From positions 2,798,001 through 2,862,000 of the forward strand of contig JAWPMN010000001.1 in assembly GCA_033344895.1 (NCBI GenBank): DNA of 64,000 nt, in the 5' to 3' direction. The notes beneath the pieces were generated by a model. It did not search any database and was not told where the DNA came from. It saw only the letters and a list, made by a program, of their open reading frames with translations. Positions 10,030 to 19,160 of the stretch are shown here, piece after piece (the stretch's first letter is position 1; each line of letters begins with the position of its first letter). This DNA is from Alphaproteobacteria bacterium (lineage in GTDB: Bacteria; Pseudomonadota; Alphaproteobacteria; UBA8366; Aestuariispiraceae). A program made the position numbers and the translations under genes.

Positions 10030-10815
10030 ATGCGCGCCCTTGGGGCGTCTGTCCTCCTGACGGGCCTGATGCTTGTCGGGTCCCCTGCGCGGGCCGACAC
10101 CGTGTTCGAGGCGCCGCTCGATCCGGCAACATGCGGCGATCGCCTGAACCGGCTATATGACGGGGACTTTGAACAGTTCTGGACCTTCGTATTTCGGCAG
10201 GGCTATTCCGGCGTTCCGGAATATGCATGGTCGACACCGGAGCGCGCGGGCGAGTCGCCTGAGGACTGGAAGCGCCGCGCGCGACAATGCCTGCTGGAAG
10301 TGGAACGGGCCAATCAGCGCGATGACCGTATCGAAATGCGCTATTCGGTCGGCTATTTCCTGTGGTTCGGTACGACGTCGATGGGATTCGACAAGGAACC
10401 CGACGGGTCGCCGGGCGTTCGCGAGCGCGGCTACCGCATGTTGCGTCAGGCCATGACCGATGGCAGCGATCAGGCGCTGGAAGCGATTATCCAGGTTCAT
10501 CTGGAGATGGTTCAGTTGGGCGACCAGCGCATGGCGTTGGCCGGGAAGAAGGGCGTACAGGCGCGTCTGCCCGAATGGTGGCCCGAACGGGATCGCCTCC
10601 TGGTGTCGCTCGACAGGCTTGCAAAGTCCGGACATCCTTCCGCCTATCTCGCGATATCGGCGATCTATTCTGAGCGTGCGCTGCTGGCCAGTGCCACCGG
10701 TCACGATCATAACGGCCGCCCCGTATCCGGTCCGGATCCTCGTCTGATCGAGGCATCGAAGGCCTACCGCAAGGCATGGGAAGACCACAACGCGGCCAAG
10801 TCGCCGAATTCCTGA
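10030..10815 (+). CDS. Exported helical-repeat-like protein, unknown function
   Basis: About 261 residues from ATG 10030, which opens a clear signal peptide (MRALGASVLLTGLMLVGSPARADT). ATG 10009 is a possible earlier start. The mature part is helical with Sel1/TPR-like packing residues (RGYRMLRQAMTDGSDQALEA, LDRLAKSGHPSAYLAISAIY) but no clean repeat register. Two cysteines (ATCGDR, RQCLLE) could form a disulfide in the periplasm. I do not recognise a named family. The gene stands alone on its strand, ahead of two DUF2059 genes. Confidence 0.65.
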   Translation: MRALGASVLLTGLMLVGSPARADTVFEAPLDPATCGDRLNRLYDGDFEQFWTFVFRQGYSGVPEYAWSTPERAGESPEDWKRRARQCLLEVERANQRDDRIEMRYSVGYFLWFGTTSMGFDKEPDGSPGVRERGYRMLRQAMTDGSDQALEAIIQVHLEMVQLGDQRMALAGKKGVQARLPEWWPERDRLLVSLDRLAKSGHPSAYLAISAIYSERALLASATGHDHNGRPVSGPDPRLIEASKAYRKAWEDHNAAKSPNS

Positions 10816-10892
10816 ATAGGCCCCTCGACAGAATACGGTGCCTCCCTTACATCCTGTGACGGCAGTTTCGGATCTGAGGGGTGGGGACAATC

Positions 10893-11453
10893 ATGCGGCG
10901 CGTGTCGGCACTGCTGATTTCGGCCATTTTTGTGATTTCAACGGCGGCACCTGCGTCCGCCCAGACCATGCTATTGCCAGTGCTGGATGTGGTCGGGTCC
11001 GATGGACCCGGCTCCGACGACAGCCGGATGCTGGTCGATGAGCTGTTGGTTTTGCTGCAATACGACCGCCTGACGGAACGGATTATTGACCGTACCGCGA
11101 CCGAAATCGTTCGCAGTGTCCGGGTCGCCAACCCAAGCATGACCGACGCCGAGGCTCAGGCGGTCCGTCAATTGTTCGAAGATGCCGTACGGCGCAGCGC
11201 GCCCGACCTGACACAGATTTCCCGGGCCATGCTGTTGCGCCACTATTCCGAGGCGGAACTGCGCGATCTGGTTGCCTTCTACCGGACGCCGACAGGCCAG
11301 AAGTCGATCCGGCTGACCCCGGAACTGACCGGCGCGATCGCGTCGAGGGCGACGGATGCCGTCGGCCGCACCGTCCCGCCGATCGTCGATGCCCTGTCGG
11401 CGCGCCTGCGTGCCGCCGGCTACAAGAGCCCGGATTTCAAATCCATCCAATAG
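10893..11453 (+). CDS. Exported DUF2059 protein (copy 1)
   Basis: 186 residues from ATG 10893, preceded by GAGGGGTGGGGA. The GTG at 10881 lies inside that purine run and is less likely. A signal peptide (MRRVSALLISAIFVISTAAP, then ASAQ) precedes an all-helical domain. DUF2059 hallmarks are seen in LLRHYSEAELRDLVAFYRT, PTGQKSI and the terminal RAAGYKSP. The function of DUF2059 is not established; these are periplasmic helical proteins. It is paralogous to the next gene, 90 bases downstream, and the pair are a tandem duplication. Confidence 0.8.
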   Translation: MRRVSALLISAIFVISTAAPASAQTMLLPVLDVVGSDGPGSDDSRMLVDELLVLLQYDRLTERIIDRTATEIVRSVRVANPSMTDAEAQAVRQLFEDAVRRSAPDLTQISRAMLLRHYSEAELRDLVAFYRTPTGQKSIRLTPELTGAIASRATDAVGRTVPPIVDALSARLRAAGYKSPDFKSIQ

Positions 11454-11543
11454 CGCGACGGAACGGAACGAATAGCGCTCCAGAGTTGAAACGAGTTCCG
11501 CATCGCGTCTACGATGGCGCCATACCAATCTGGGGAAGGGCTG

Positions 11544-12065
11544 ATGGGAATTTTGCGAGTTTGTCTGATAGGAACCCTAGCGGTTCTGGCTGTTGTTCAG
11601 GTCCATGGAGCGACCGTTCGGGACGCTGCAGCGCAGACACACCCCGAACAGGTCGTTCTGGTCGACAAGCTGATGGCGATGATGTCTCTCGATCAGGTCA
11701 TGGCGCAGGTCGCCGGCGCGACCACCGAGTCAATCGTAGCAGAGGTGCGACGCGTCAATCCGCGCATGACGGATGCCGATGCGAACACGGTTTATAAGCT
11801 GTTCTACGATGCGATGATGGGCATGTCGGAGGAATCCATCGCCCTGTCGCGAAAAATCTTCCTGCGGCACTACACCGCCGAGGATCTGAAGGTGATGATC
11901 GCCTTCTACGAGACTCCGACGGGACGCAAGTCGATCGAGCTGATGCCGCAGATCATTCAGGAAGTGACCGTCGCCACGCAGGACATGCTGGGCCGCCGTA
12001 TTCCGCCAATTGTCGAGGCACTGAAGAAGCGGTTGGAGGCGGCCGGGTATCAAATTCCAGCCTGA
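11544..12065 (+). CDS. Exported DUF2059 protein (copy 2)
   Basis: 173 residues from ATG 11544, which follows GGGGAAGGG; ATG 11514 would place ten odd residues before the signal peptide (MGILRVCLIGTLAVLAVVQV). The mature domain matches copy 1 motif by motif: FLRHYTAEDLKVMIAFYET, PTGRKSIELMPQI, GRRIPPIVEALKKRLEAAGY. The copies are well diverged outside these motifs, so the duplication is old. It converges with the D-amino-acid transaminase gene, 19 bases away. Confidence 0.8.
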   Translation: MGILRVCLIGTLAVLAVVQVHGATVRDAAAQTHPEQVVLVDKLMAMMSLDQVMAQVAGATTESIVAEVRRVNPRMTDADANTVYKLFYDAMMGMSEESIALSRKIFLRHYTAEDLKVMIAFYETPTGRKSIELMPQIIQEVTVATQDMLGRRIPPIVEALKKRLEAAGYQIPA

Positions 12066-12084
12066 CCGGCGCCCGTTCGGGCGC

Positions 12085-12939
12085 TCACGCCGCTGCGGCG
12101 CGGGCCAGTTCGATATAGAGGCTGCGCAGCTTGGACGCGACCGGTCCGGGAACGCCGTTGCCCAGGATGCGGTCGTCGATCTTGACCACCGGCATGACAA
12201 AACTGGACGCGGAGGTGATGAAGGCCTCGGCGGCCTCATAGGCTTCTTCCGGCGTGAAGGCGCGCTCCTCGACCTTGAGGCCCTCGCGCTCGGCGATCGC
12301 CAGGACGGCGCGGCGTGTGATGCCGTGCAGGATCTCGTTGCCTAGGCTGCGGGTCACGATGGTGCCGTCCATCGTGACAATGAAGGCATTGTTGGAACTG
12401 CCTTCGGTGACGTATCCGTCCTCAATCAGCCAGGCGTCGTTCGCGCCGGCATCCAGGGCCGCCATCTTGGCGAGACTCGGCGCCAGCAGCTGCACCGTCT
12501 TGATGTCGCGTCGGCCCCAGCGAATATCCGGCACGGTTACGACGGCAATCCCCTTTTGCGCGGCCGGCACGTCGCAGACGGCTCGGGCCTGGGTGAACAT
12601 CACAAGGCTCGGCTTGGCGTCCTTGGGGAAGGCGAAGTCGCGGTCGGCGGCGCCGCGCGTGATCTGCCAGTAGACAATGCCTTCGTCGAGGTCGTTCCGC
12701 GCGATGATTTCGTGCTGAATCGCCAAAAGTTCTTCGGGACTGCACGGCCACGCCATCTTTAGCTCTTTCAGGGAGCGTTCCAGCCGCGCGATGTGGGCAG
12801 CATTGTCGACCAGCTTGCCGCCGATCACGGACGACACCTCGTAGACCCCGTCCGCGAACAGGAAACCACGGTCGAAAACCGAGATCTTCGCATCTTCTTC
12901 AGGAAGATATTCGCCGTTAACGTAGACGATGCGCGACAT
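12085..12939 (-). CDS. dat: D-amino-acid transaminase (class IV PLP aminotransferase)
   Basis: 284 residues. DAAT interconverts D-alanine and 2-oxoglutarate with pyruvate and D-glutamate using PLP. Seen: FDRGFLFADGVYEVSSVIGG near residue 22, the PLP lysine in GRRDIKTVQLLAPSLAKMAA, and TEGSSNNAFIV, which favours D-amino-acid transaminase over branched-chain transaminase (BCAT). Length fits the family. ADC lyase and BCAT are the alternatives within class IV; the fit to DAAT is better. It is transcribed after a small exported protein gene (start 13263) but about 90 bases separate them. Confidence 0.88.
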   Translation of the reverse strand: MSRIVYVNGEYLPEEDAKISVFDRGFLFADGVYEVSSVIGGKLVDNAAHIARLERSLKELKMAWPCSPEELLAIQHEIIARNDLDEGIVYWQITRGAADRDFAFPKDAKPSLVMFTQARAVCDVPAAQKGIAVVTVPDIRWGRRDIKTVQLLAPSLAKMAALDAGANDAWLIEDGYVTEGSSNNAFIVTMDGTIVTRSLGNEILHGITRRAVLAIAEREGLKVEERAFTPEEAYEAAEAFITSASSFVMPVVKIDDRILGNGVPGPVASKLRSLYIELARAAAA

Positions 12940-13029
12940 GGACTTCTCCCTCAGGCTGGAAATGCCGAGTTCTTACACGAGAAGTCCATGGCGGGAAATA
13001 CCGCGATACAATCCGTTGCGGATCAGCGC

Positions 13030-13263
13030 CTATTCCGTCGTCGCGGTCGCGGTGACCGATTTGGTATCGGCGTCGCCGGTGTCGGACATGCGCTCGGAAT
13101 TCTCTTCCAGCGCTTCGCGGGTTCGGTCCTGAATGGCCTGTGTGGTGACCTGAGAAATCGCCGGGGTGACCGATTGCGTCACCAGGGCATTCTGGGCAAT
13201 GGCCGGTGCGGCCAAGCTGCCCGATAGGGTCAGTGCTGTCGTAAGAAGTGCGAACCGTTTCAT
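13030..13263 (-). CDS. Small exported protein, unknown function
   Basis: 77 residues from ATG 13263, with AAGGAGG six bases upstream; a TTG two codons earlier overlaps that site. The N-terminus is a signal peptide (MKRFALLTTALTLSGSLAA, then PAIAQ). The mature peptide is about 55 residues, polar, rich in Thr, Ser, Gln and Glu (TTQAIQDRTREALEENSERM) with no cysteines. I do not recognise a family. Presumed periplasmic. Confidence 0.65.
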   Translation of the reverse strand: MKRFALLTTALTLSGSLAAPAIAQNALVTQSVTPAISQVTTQAIQDRTREALEENSERMSDTGDADTKSVTATATTE

Positions 13264-13497
13264 GTTCAACCTCCTTGGGTCGAGGGTTCAATCCTACTCC
13301 TACTCTAGCAAGTGGGGCGTACGCATGGGGATTCAATGGTGCCATCAGGCGCACGGGTATGCAGTCAGCGGGAACACCTGAACTATAGGTAGAGTAAAAT
13401 GCATGGGCGTCAATCAATTAGAGAAAAGCATTTGAACTAAAGTTCTGCGTAATTTTTTATTAAGGAAGTTGCGGCATTTCTTCATCAGACGACCTCA

Positions 13498-14859
13498 ATG
13501 GAGACCGCAAATATGGACGCAATGGCGCTCGATATCCGAACGATGGCTATCATGGCGGCGCTGACCAGCGTCCTGCAGGCAGCCGCCCTGGTGACACTAT
13601 GGCGCGCGGCGCCCCATGCGAAGGGCCCCAGGGAATGGGCTTTGGGCGCCAGCATGCTGGCGGCAGGGATGCTTCTGATATCCTTCCGGCATCTGGTACC
13701 GGACTGGGTGTCGGTGATTCTTGCGAATGCCTTGATCGTTGCGGCCCACGGCGCCTATCTGGCGGGAATCAACCGCTATCAGGAGCAGAAGCTGGACACC
13801 CTGCTGATTGGCAGCGGCCTCGTCGTGACAATCGCGACATTCTGTTTCTTCACCTATGTCGACAACAACGTTTCCGCGCGGATCGTTGTCATCTCGATTG
13901 TCATCGCATTGCTATCCGCTGTCGCCGCGGTTCGGTTGGTTCGCGGGACCGTCGCACAGATGTCCTCCGCCGAATGGCTGGTTCTGTTCATGCTGGTCGC
14001 CCATGTCCTGTTTCACAGTGCGCGGGGGGCCTATACGTACTTTCAGGACCAGGGCATCGCGGACTTCATGCAGGCGTCGATCGTACACGGCGCCGCTTTC
14101 GCCGATATTGTGATCTTCAGCTTCGTCGCCGGACTGGGATTTTCGATCATGACCGTCGTCCGCATCAACCGTCGACTGGAGGAGGAATTGGACTCCCGGA
14201 CGACCCTTCTGTCTGTGATCGCCCATGACGTCCGAAGCCCGTTCACGGCCCTGGTAGGTTTGACGAACATGGTTTCCCGCAGTCTGGAGAGTGGAGATAC
14301 GAACGAGGCGCGGATCCTGACCGGCAAGGTTTCCCGGGCAGCCTCCGACACGCTGACCCTGATCGAGGACCTGCTGGTGTGGAGCAAGGAGGAGTTCAAC
14401 GCCTCCAGCCGGGTCGCGTCCCGGATCGATCTGCACGATCTCATGGAGCGGACGGTTCGCCTGTTTGACGACCCCGTGATCGAGAAACGCCTGGATATCA
14501 GGCTCAATTCGGAGCAGTCGGTCCTGTATCAGTATGCCGATGAGGTTGAAATGGTGGTCCGCAACCTGATGTCGAACGCCATTCGGTACAGTCCGCAGGA
14601 TGGAACGATATCCATCGAGTCGTCGCAGGCACGGGACGGCACGGAGATACTGATATCGAATAGCCTGGATTCGCCGGACGACGGCGGCCCGGAGGCAGGT
14701 GATACCAGCCTTGCATCGGCGCGCAGGAAAGGCGGCGCGGGGATCGGTCTGCAATTGTGCCGGAAGCTTTGTGCGAAAGCCGGCCACAGTCTGCACCTGG
14801 AAAGAACGCCTCAAGGCGCCTTCGCCGCACGGTTCCTGGTACGGGAACTTCCCGCTTAG
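13498..14859 (+). CDS. Orphan sensor histidine kinase with seven-helix membrane domain
   Basis: 453 residues. Seven hydrophobic helices fill about residues 15-225 without a recognisable periplasmic domain, so the sensor is intramembrane. A dimerisation/phosphoacceptor domain follows, with LLSVIAHDVRSPFTALVGL placing the phosphorylated His at 243. The ATPase domain has the N-box VVRNLMSNAIRYSP and G-box GGAGIGLQLCRKLCAK. No response regulator lies beside it, so its partner is encoded elsewhere. ATG 13498 is preceded by an AT-rich promoter-like region (13380-13490). Confidence 0.88.
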   Translation: METANMDAMALDIRTMAIMAALTSVLQAAALVTLWRAAPHAKGPREWALGASMLAAGMLLISFRHLVPDWVSVILANALIVAAHGAYLAGINRYQEQKLDTLLIGSGLVVTIATFCFFTYVDNNVSARIVVISIVIALLSAVAAVRLVRGTVAQMSSAEWLVLFMLVAHVLFHSARGAYTYFQDQGIADFMQASIVHGAAFADIVIFSFVAGLGFSIMTVVRINRRLEEELDSRTTLLSVIAHDVRSPFTALVGLTNMVSRSLESGDTNEARILTGKVSRAASDTLTLIEDLLVWSKEEFNASSRVASRIDLHDLMERTVRLFDDPVIEKRLDIRLNSEQSVLYQYADEVEMVVRNLMSNAIRYSPQDGTISIESSQARDGTEILISNSLDSPDDGGPEAGDTSLASARRKGGAGIGLQLCRKLCAKAGHSLHLERTPQGAFAARFLVRELPA

Positions 14860-14895
14860 GGGAGGGCGGCTGAGCCAACGGGTGCAGTGGACCGT

Positions 14896-15396
14896 TCAGG
14901 TCTCTTCTGGCGGGATACGGCGCTCCAGCATGATCTCGACAGGGCGAAAGTCGCGCTTCCGATAGGCTGCCGCAGCCCGGTCGTTGCCCGCCAGATGGTT
15001 GATCATCATCAGGGTTATTCCGATGGACCGGAAATGGGCTTCCGCATGGTCCAGCAGCTTGTCCAGCAATGCCGACCCGCGATGCGCGGGTTCAATCCAG
15101 AGGTCATAGACATATCCAACGACCCGGTTTTCCGGATAGAGATAATGCCCGCCGAGGTCTTCGACGGCGCAGATCATCATGCCGGCCGCGCTTCCGGGCG
15201 CCGTTTCCGCCAGAATGATCAGGCCGTTGTTCTCCGCGACTTCCCTGGCGAGATAGAGCAGATGGGCTTCCGCACCGTCTGCCCCGGACTGTCGGCCCGG
15301 ATGCAGGGCGTGCTCCAAATCGCACAGCCCTGCCATGAACCGGGTCAGGACCGCCTGGTCCTGAGGCATTACCGCTTCGCGAAGGGTGAAGGTCAC
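14896..15396 (-). CDS. GNAT family N-acetyltransferase
   Basis: 166 residues with the GNAT fold. The acetyl-CoA loop region is VGYVYDLWIEPAHRGSALLDKLLDHAEA, here with RGSALL instead of the standard RGxGxG/A, followed by NDRAAAAYRKRDFRPVEIML. The opening TFTLREAVMPQD is typical. The start is a GTG (15396) whose GTGA overlaps the stop of the upstream indolepyruvate oxidoreductase gene, so translation is probably coupled. The acceptor substrate is unknown; an amino acid or amine linked to aromatic amino acid catabolism is a guess from context. Confidence 0.82.
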   Translation of the reverse strand: MTFTLREAVMPQDQAVLTRFMAGLCDLEHALHPGRQSGADGAEAHLLYLAREVAENNGLIILAETAPGSAAGMMICAVEDLGGHYLYPENRVVGYVYDLWIEPAHRGSALLDKLLDHAEAHFRSIGITLMMINHLAGNDRAAAAYRKRDFRPVEIMLERRIPPEET

Positions 15397-18300
15397 TCCG
15401 CCGCTTCCGTCGCCGGGGCCGGCGAGGTTGACGGATTCCGGAAACGGGTCAGCAACTCGCCTTCCTGCTTCTTCGCCAGGGCGATATGCCGCTCCTTGAC
15501 GTGGCCGTAGCCTCGGATCCGCTCCGGCACAGAGGCCAGTTCGATCGCGGTTTCGTAGTTCTTCGGCGACAGCTTGTCGAAGATCTCCGCCATCAACGTC
15601 TCGTAGTCGGCGATCAGGGCGCGTTCCGCCTTGCGTTCCTCCGAATATCCGAAGATGTCGAACGGCGTATTGCGCAGGCCCTTCAACTTGGCCAGCACCC
15701 CGAAGGCTTTCATCATCCAGGGCCCGTATTCTTTCTTCTTCAACTCGCCGGTATCCTGGTCGCGTTCCGCCAGGAGCGGCGGGGCCAGATGGAAGCGCAG
15801 CTTGAAGTCGCCTTCGAAGCGTTCCTTGACCGACCGCATGAAGTCGCCAGACGTATAGAGGCGCGCGACCTCGTATTCGTCCTTGATCGCCAGTAGCTTG
15901 AAGTAGTACCGCGCGACCGCCCTCGCGAGGCGTCCATCGGACTGGTTGAGGCGCCCTTCCGCCGTTACGGCCTGATCCACCAGATCCTTGTAGCGACGGG
16001 CATAGGCCTCGTTCTGGTAATCCTTCAGGAAGGCGATCCGCTTGGCGACGATGTCTTCCAGCGTCGTGGCGAGTTCCGGAGTGTCGGCTGCCTTCGCCTT
16101 TTCCTCCGCCTTGCCGACAAGATTCAGGACGGCCTTCGGGTCATGCGCCATGCGACGACCCCAAAGGAAGGCCCGCTTGTTTGCCTCCACGGCGACGCCG
16201 TTCAGTTCGATGGCCTTTTCCAGAGCCTCACGGCTGATCGGTACAAGGCCCATCTGGAAGGCGACACCCAGCATGAACGGATTGGTCGCGATACTGTCTC
16301 CCATCAGGGCCTCCGCGACCTTGGTGCCCGGCAGGAAATGGGCCGCTTCCGGACCGACCTGGTCACGGATGATGCGTTCCATTTCTTCGGTCGGGAACTG
16401 CCAATCCGGGTTCTTGGTGAAAGCGCCGGTGATGGATTCCTGCGTGTTGACGACGGCAACGGTCGATCCACGCTCCGCCTTCGCCATGGCGTCATGCCCG
16501 GATGCGACCACCATGTCGCAGCCCAGGATCACATCGGCCCCGCCGGCGGCGATCCGGACGGCCTTGATATCCTCCGGCTTGGCGGCGATGCGGATATGAC
16601 TGGTCACCGGACCGCCCTTCTGCGCCAGGCCGGCCATATCCAGGACCGAACAGCCCTTGCCTTCCAGATGCGCCGCCATGCCCAGCAGCGCGCCGATGGT
16701 CACGACGCCCGTACCGCCGACACCGGTCAGAAGGATGTCCCAGGGACGCTCTGACGTTGTCGGAATCTTCGGCTCCGGCAGTGCCTCGAACAGGTCGGAG
16801 ACACCGGCGGATTTCGCGGCGCCCGCATCCGCGCCCTTGCCCTTGCGCAGCTTGCCGCCATGCACGGTGACAAAGGACGGGCAGAAGCCATCGACGCAGG
16901 AGAAGTCCTTGTTGCAACTCGACTGATCGATCGCGCGCTTGCGACCGAATTCGGTTTCCTTGGGCACGACCGACAGACAGTTCGACTTGACCGAACAGTC
17001 GCCGCAACCCTCACAGACCAGCTCGTTGATGAAAGCGCGTTTGGCCGGGTCCGGGTAGAGGCCACGCTTGCGGCGGCGTCTTTTCTCCGCGGCACAGGTC
17101 TGGTCGTAGATGATCGCGGTGCAGCCGGGGACCTCCCGCAACTCCTTCTGCAGCTTTGGCAGTTCGCTGCGGTGATGGACGGTGGTTCCGGCCGGGAAAT
17201 AGCCGGCCGTCGACGGATATTTTTCCGGCTCGTCGGATACGACGATCAGGCGTTCGACATTCTCCGCCGCAACCTGCCGCGCCATGGTCGGCACGTCGAT
17301 CGGCCCGTCATGCGGCTGACCGCCGGTCATGGCGACCGCATCGTTGAACAGAATCTTGTAGGTGACGTTTACCTTCGCGGCCACAGCGGCGCGGATCGCG
17401 AGCAGGCCGGAATGGAAGTAGGTCCCGTCGCCCAGGTTGACGAAGACATGCTTTTCCGACGTGAACGGTGCCTGACCGACCCAGGTCAGGCCTTCGCCGC
17501 CCATCTGGGTGAAGCTCTGCGTGTTGCGGTCCATCCATAGTGCCATGTAGTGGCAGCCGATACCCGCCAGCGCGCGGCTGCCATCCGGCACCTTGGTCGA
17601 CGTATTGTGCGGACAGCCGGAGCAGAAATAGGGCACACGCTTGGTACCGCCCTTGGCTTCGGACAGCGACTTTTCCTTGGATTCCAGGAATCCAAGGCGG
17701 TTTCTGAAATGCTCGTTCGAATCCACGGTTGCGCTGCCGCCGGGCAGTTTCTTCAGGCGATCGACCAGCACGCGGGCAATCCCCGCCGGCGTCAGTTCGC
17801 CATAGGACGGCAGTTGCAGTTCGCGATTGTCGTTGAACTTGCCGACAACGCGCGGGCGCACGTCTTCGCGCCAGTTGTAGAGCTGTTCCTTGAGCTGGTT
17901 TTCGATGACGGCGCGCTTTTCCTCAACGACCAGGATTTCCTCCAGGCCCTCGGCGAAATGGCGGATGCCTTCGCGTTCCAGCGGCCAGGGCATGCCGACC
18001 TTGTAGATCACGATGCCCAGCTTCTCGGCGAAGGCCTCGTCGATATGCAGATCTTCCAGCGCCTGCATGACGTCGAGATAGCTCTTGCCGGTGGTGACGA
18101 TGCCCAGGCGGCGGTTCTTCCCGCCGATCACTTCGTAATTCAGGTTGTTGGCGCGGGCGTAGGCCAGGGCGGCATAGAGGCGATACTTGTGAAGGCGCTC
18201 TTCCTCTTCCAGCGGCTGGTGGATCGAGGCGCGGATATTCAGCCCGTCCGGCGGCATCTGGAAGTCTTCGGGCATCCTGCTGACGACCCGGTGCGGATCG

Positions 18301-18944
18301 ACATAGACGGAGGCCGAGGTGTCGACCGTGTCCGCCAGGGTCTTGAAGGCAACCCAGACGCCGGCATACCGGGACATGGCCCAGCCGTGCAGGCCCATAT
18401 CCAGGAATTCCTGAACATTCGCCGGGTGCAGGACCGGGATCATCGCATCCATGAACGCGTATTCGGTCTGGTGCGCCGTGGTGGAGGATTTGCAGGTATG
18501 GTCGTCACCGGCCAGGACCAGGACGCCGCCATTCTTCGAGGTGCCGGCCATGTTGGCATGGCGGAAAACATCGCCGGTCCGGTCGACGCCGGGGCCCTTT
18601 CCGTACCACATGGAGAAGACACCATCGACCTCGGCGCCCGGATAGAGGCCGACCTGCTGCGTTCCCCAGACCGCCGTCGCGGCCAGATCCTCGTTCACCC
18701 CGGGCTGGAAATGGATGTTGCTCTTTTCCAGGAATTTTCGCGCGCGCCAGAGCTGCTGGTCGAACCCGCCCAGAGGCGAACCGCGGTAGCCGGAAATGAA
18801 ACAACCCGTGTTCAGCCCGGCGGCCTGGTCCCGTGCACGCTGCATCAGCGGCAGCCGCACCAATGCCTGCGTTCCCGTCAGGAAGACGCGGCCTTCTTCC
18901 AGGGTGTACTTGTCGTCCAGGGAAACTTCAGCCAGCTCGGCCAT
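15393..18944 (-). CDS. Fused indolepyruvate:ferredoxin oxidoreductase
   Basis: 1183 residues from ATG 18944. It is a single-chain 2-oxoacid oxidoreductase that decarboxylates aryl pyruvates (indolepyruvate, phenylpyruvate) with thiamine diphosphate to acyl-CoA, reducing ferredoxin or another carrier. Seen: an N-terminal TPP half (GCFISGYRGSPLGGFDQQLW; VFVNLGDGTYFHSGLLAIR), a cysteine-rich iron-sulfur region (CEGCGDCSVKSNCLSVVP), and the gamma-type domain (LLTGVGGTGVVTIGALLGMA, then AGLAQKGGPVTSHIR). Order matches the fused IorAB-like proteins of proteobacteria. The frame extends a little further upstream, but MAELAEVSLDD is the natural start. It is coupled to a GNAT gene downstream. Confidence 0.92.
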   Translation of the reverse strand: MAELAEVSLDDKYTLEEGRVFLTGTQALVRLPLMQRARDQAAGLNTGCFISGYRGSPLGGFDQQLWRARKFLEKSNIHFQPGVNEDLAATAVWGTQQVGLYPGAEVDGVFSMWYGKGPGVDRTGDVFRHANMAGTSKNGGVLVLAGDDHTCKSSTTAHQTEYAFMDAMIPVLHPANVQEFLDMGLHGWAMSRYAGVWVAFKTLADTVDTSASVYVDPHRVVSRMPEDFQMPPDGLNIRASIHQPLEEEERLHKYRLYAALAYARANNLNYEVIGGKNRRLGIVTTGKSYLDVMQALEDLHIDEAFAEKLGIVIYKVGMPWPLEREGIRHFAEGLEEILVVEEKRAVIENQLKEQLYNWREDVRPRVVGKFNDNRELQLPSYGELTPAGIARVLVDRLKKLPGGSATVDSNEHFRNRLGFLESKEKSLSEAKGGTKRVPYFCSGCPHNTSTKVPDGSRALAGIGCHYMALWMDRNTQSFTQMGGEGLTWVGQAPFTSEKHVFVNLGDGTYFHSGLLAIRAAVAAKVNVTYKILFNDAVAMTGGQPHDGPIDVPTMARQVAAENVERLIVVSDEPEKYPSTAGYFPAGTTVHHRSELPKLQKELREVPGCTAIIYDQTCAAEKRRRRKRGLYPDPAKRAFINELVCEGCGDCSVKSNCLSVVPKETEFGRKRAIDQSSCNKDFSCVDGFCPSFVTVHGGKLRKGKGADAGAAKSAGVSDLFEALPEPKIPTTSERPWDILLTGVGGTGVVTIGALLGMAAHLEGKGCSVLDMAGLAQKGGPVTSHIRIAAKPEDIKAVRIAAGGADVILGCDMVVASGHDAMAKAERGSTVAVVNTQESITGAFTKNPDWQFPTEEMERIIRDQVGPEAAHFLPGTKVAEALMGDSIATNPFMLGVAFQMGLVPISREALEKAIELNGVAVEANKRAFLWGRRMAHDPKAVLNLVGKAEEKAKAADTPELATTLEDIVAKRIAFLKDYQNEAYARRYKDLVDQAVTAEGRLNQSDGRLARAVARYYFKLLAIKDEYEVARLYTSGDFMRSVKERFEGDFKLRFHLAPPLLAERDQDTGELKKKEYGPWMMKAFGVLAKLKGLRNTPFDIFGYSEERKAERALIADYETLMAEIFDKLSPKNYETAIELASVPERIRGYGHVKERHIALAKKQEGELLTRFRNPSTSPAPATEAAE

Positions 18945-19042
18945 TGTGCTTCTCTCCCAATAGCATCCCGGCATGCTTGTTTGTTTTGTTGAGTATGGTG
19001 CCGGTCGCAAACACCCACAAGGGCGGTGCGTCATGTGTCAGG

Positions 19043-19072
19043 AAAATAGGTTAGCATTGCTGACCTATTTTT
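19043..19072. promoter_or_regulatory. Large inverted repeat between divergent genes
   Basis: AAAATAGGTTAGC (19043-19055) and GCTGACCTATTTT (19059-19071) form a 13-base dyad with one mismatch that is a G-U pair in RNA, and a three-base ATT centre. It lies midway between the divergently transcribed indolepyruvate oxidoreductase gene and dcd. No gene reads into it, so a terminator role is unlikely and an operator is favoured. Confidence 0.5.
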
Positions 19073-19160
19073 TCAACTGATATGCGATGCCGCTTGCTTT
19101 CCGTTGCCTTGCGGGCTCGAATCGCCGCGACATGCGCATAACGGTCTTGAGGGAGCGGTC

